Origin: an uncultured Peptococcaceae bacterium | GTDB lineage: Bacteria; Bacillota; Peptococcia; Peptococcales; Peptococcaceae | Assembly (NCBI GenBank): GCA_902462325.1 | Contig: CABQBF010000138.1 | Location: 1-6,954 of the forward strand | Direction: 5' to 3' | DNA length: 6,954 nucleotides | Shown here: positions 5,719 through 6,954 of the stretch, in pieces | Layout: every line of letters starts with the position of its first letter | Position numbering within the stretch: position 1 is the stretch's first letter | The notes under the pieces: model-generated | What the model saw: only the letters and a program-made list of their open reading frames with translations | Told to the model about the DNA's origin: nothing | Database searches by the model: none | Made by a program: the position numbers and the translations under genes

Positions 5719-5923
5719 CTACAACGTATCTGCCGCACAGAATACAGAAAAATTAAGGCACTCTCTATCCTTCTATGGGTTTCGCCACCCCGCTGCCTTC
5801 GCCAAAATTCCGAATTGGGGCGTACAAATTGCAAGCTGTTCAACCGAGATGGACGCTAGTCCCAATCGAGGTGAACTGCGCAGTAATTTGTACGAAGCCA
5901 CGGAGGGATAGGCGAAGGGTAGC
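5719..5923 (+). repeat. Dispersed intergenic repeat, copy B, with long imperfect palindrome
   Basis: Bases 5719-5835 align with the - strand of 1-123 (copy A). The second part folds back on itself about a centre near 5857. GCTGCCTTCGCC (5792-5803) mirrors GGCGAAGGGTAGC (5911-5923); CGTACAAATT (5821-5830) mirrors AATTTGTACG (5885-5894) exactly; GTTCA (5838-5842) mirrors TGAAC (5872-5876); and GGAC mirrors GTCC at the tip (5851-5862). Spacings between matching blocks are nearly equal on both arms, giving a coherent imperfect palindrome of about 132 bases. No transposase is present. It resembles a MITE-like or other non-autonomous foldback element, but I cannot assign a family. Confidence 0.65.
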
Positions 5924-5990
5924 AAAAAATAAACCCGGACAGAAGATCCTTCGCTATCGCTCAGGATGACAAAAACGGTAGCAAATAAAA
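5918..5990. repeat. Small hairpin repeat between short direct repeats
   Basis: The core GATCCTTCGCTATCGCTCAG (5945-5964), continuing GATGAC to 5970, forms an ATCCT/AGGAT stem with an inner GC/GC. It resembles a widespread class of bacterial intergenic repeats built on CCTTCGCT...GCTCAGGATGACA. It is bracketed by GGTAGCAAAAAATAAA (5918-5933) and GGTAGCAAATAAAA (5977-5990), which could be remnants of a target duplication or part of the repeat unit. Confidence 0.45.
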
Positions 5991-6046
5991 CGATGGATAG
6001 AAAAAAATCAAAGTGTAGAAAAAATATTTAAAAAGGAGTCTTTATC

Positions 6047-6511
6047 ATGAACGTATTTGAAGGAAATTTAGTATCAAAAGAAATGAAAATTGGTATTGTT
6101 GTTGCCCGGTTCAACGAATTTATCACCTCTAAACTGCTCTCCGGCGCAGTAGACGCTTTAACCCGTCACGACGTAGCCGACGACTGCATTGATGTAGCTT
6201 GGGTGCCCGGCGCTTTTGAAATTCCGCTGATTGCTTCCAAAATGGCCAACAGCGGCAAATATGACGCCGTTATCTGCTTAGGCGCCGTTATCCGCGGCAA
6301 CACCAGCCACTACGATTATGTGTGCAATGAAGTATCCAAAGGCGTTGCTCAGGTGTCCATGAGCAGCCAGATTCCGGTTATGTTTGGCGTGGTGACCACC
6401 GAAAACATTGAACAGGCCATTGAACGGGCCGGCACCAAAGCAGGCAACAAAGGCTATGACGCCGCTATGGGCGCCATTGAAATGGTGAATTTAATCCGTG
6501 CCATGGCCTAA
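6047..6511 (+). CDS. ribH: RibH, 6,7-dimethyl-8-ribityllumazine synthase
   Basis: 154 aa, cytoplasmic, usually a pentamer or 60-mer capsid. It condenses the ribitylaminopyrimidine with 3,4-dihydroxy-2-butanone 4-phosphate to give the lumazine that RibE uses. Diagnostic motifs are ARFNEFIT with Phe22 and Asn23 at the ligand pocket, VPGAFEIP (53-60), GAVIRGNTSHYDYV (79-92) with the catalytic His88, and VTTENIEQAIERAGTKAGNKG near the end. Length and His numbering are the same as in B. subtilis. Asn85 replaces the Ala or Glu commonly found in the phosphate-binding loop (GAT/GET). The start has AAGGAG eight bases upstream. The gene is separated from ribBA by 553 non-coding bases, and its last 14 bases overlap the next gene. 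Confidence 0.97.
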   Translation: MNVFEGNLVSKEMKIGIVVARFNEFITSKLLSGAVDALTRHDVADDCIDVAWVPGAFEIPLIASKMANSGKYDAVICLGAVIRGNTSHYDYVCNEVSKGVAQVSMSSQIPVMFGVVTTENIEQAIERAGTKAGNKGYDAAMGAIEMVNLIRAMA

Positions 6512-6954
6512 GCCTGTCACGCTGTTTTTGGATTATGACGGCACGCTGCACCAAAGCCTGCACGTGTATGCGCCGGCCTTTCGCCTGGCCTATGCCGACC
6601 TAGTGCGGCAAGGTCTGGCGCCAGAGCAGCATATTCCCGATACCCAAATTGGCCGCTGGCTGGGCTATACGGCCCAGGAGATGTGGACTACCTTTCTGCC
6701 CCATCTACACGAAACACAATGGAAAGCAGCCAGTAAAACAGTAGGCGCCGAAATGCTGCGGCTCACCCAACAGGGCTGCGCCCGCCTTTACCCCGGTGCG
6801 CTGGATACCCTAGCCCAGTTAAAAGCTGCAGGATACCAATTAATCTTTCTCAGCAACTGCAGCCACCCTTATATGGAGGCCCACCGCCGCGCCTTTCAGT
6901 TGGACCGTTTTTTCTCGGCCTTTTACTGCATCGCCGACTATCCGGTGACAGCCA
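6498..6954 (+). CDS. HAD-family phosphatase, N-terminal part (runs off window)
   Basis: 152 residues are visible and the end lies outside the window. A TAA at 6492-6494 in this frame limits the start, and GTG at 6498 is the first usable start codon. It lies inside the end of ribH and has only a weak ribosome binding site, suggesting translational coupling. Motif I is LFLDYDGTL, with nucleophile Asp12 and acid/base Asp14. The four-helix cap spans about 18-95, and YPGALDTLAQLKAAGYQLIFLSN (98-120) is followed through to motif II Ser119. Motifs III and IV would be beyond the window. The arrangement is that of subfamily I HAD hydrolases such as phosphoglycolate phosphatase-like enzymes. Its coupling to ribH makes it a candidate for the phosphatase acting on the RibD product before RibH, as HAD enzymes do in B. 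subtilis and E. coli. The substrate cannot be read from the sequence. Confidence 0.9.
   Translation, partial: MPWPKPVTLFLDYDGTLHQSLHVYAPAFRLAYADLVRQGLAPEQHIPDTQIGRWLGYTAQEMWTTFLPHLHETQWKAASKTVGAEMLRLTQQGCARLYPGALDTLAQLKAAGYQLIFLSNCSHPYMEAHRRAFQLDRFFSAFYCIADYPVTA

Larger units (their letters stand above)
5494..6046. other. Long non-coding gap splitting the rib operon
   Basis: This 553-base stretch has no convincing gene. The two overlapping + strand open frames between 5660 and 5969 run through the repeats described here, and the - strand frames lack ribosome binding sites. In order it contains a short hairpin, the parS-type site, a strong 9-bp hairpin, repeat copy B with its long palindrome, and a small hairpin repeat, ending in an A-rich leader before ribH. 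I see no stem followed by a T-run on the + strand and no convincing promoter, so ribH may still be read from the rib promoter. Confidence 0.6.

Noticed and set aside
5660..5969. Two overlapping + strand open frames (83 and 64 codons) between ribBA and ribH
   Set aside because: They run through repeat copy B and its palindrome, have no good ribosome binding site, and show no protein-like pattern. They are translations of repeat DNA.
6002..6030. Possible promoter directly upstream of ribH (TATTTA as -10)
   Set aside because: The -35 position is a run of A and no TG extension is present. The A/T-rich leader makes chance -10 matches likely.
1..6954. CRISPR array, tRNA or rRNA, or transposase gene
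   Set aside because: I looked for regularly spaced repeats, cloverleaf/TTCGA-type signatures, ribosomal RNA landmarks and transposase-like open frames, and found none. The repeats present are irregular and diverged.

Overview
The window carries a riboflavin (vitamin B2) biosynthesis operon on the + strand. Upstream of it, on the - strand, lies a divergent cluster of four small membrane proteins, and a repeat-rich stretch splits the operon. Gene order (ribD-ribE-ribBA-ribH), an FMN riboswitch with a transcription terminator, AGGAGG-type ribosome binding sites and a RibH very like that of Bacillus subtilis point to a member of the Bacillota (Firmicutes). The class cannot be fixed from this window alone. 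Base composition looks intermediate, with AT-rich intergenic regions.

Layout. Bases 1-123 hold one diverged copy of a dispersed repeat, cut by the window edge. Bases 154-1895 encode, right to left on the - strand, four short hydrophobic proteins (144, 141, 104 and 137 aa). They look like tandem paralogs: all four share a C-terminal LPxxxGxxxG motif, and two share a gap-free 29-residue block. I do not recognise the family. Bases 1896-2234 are a divergent promoter region: an extended -10 promoter facing left and a near-consensus sigma-70 promoter (TTGACA-17-TATACT) facing right. Bases 2249-2353 are the FMN riboswitch aptamer, followed by a clear intrinsic terminator (2394-2427) and a second terminator-like hairpin (2472-2500) just before ribD.

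The operon. RibD (deaminase/reductase), RibE (riboflavin synthase) and RibBA (DHBP synthase/GTP cyclohydrolase II) are tightly packed (16-nt overlap, then a 3-nt gap). RibH (lumazine synthase) comes 553 bp later. RibBA supplies both starting compounds, from GTP and from ribulose 5-phosphate. RibD performs the two pyrimidine steps, RibH joins the two branches and RibE makes riboflavin. A HAD-family phosphatase starts with GTG inside the end of ribH and runs off the window. By position it is a candidate for the pathway's dephosphorylation step, which has no dedicated gene in many annotated operons.

The ribBA-ribH gap (5494-6046) holds no convincing gene. It contains a perfect 16-bp parS-type palindrome (TGTTTCACGTGAAACA), a 9-bp perfect hairpin, a second copy of the repeat seen at the window start (opposite orientation), a ~132-bp imperfect palindrome, and a small hairpin repeat between short direct repeats. 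The parS match suggests, without proving, that this locus is near the chromosomal replication origin.
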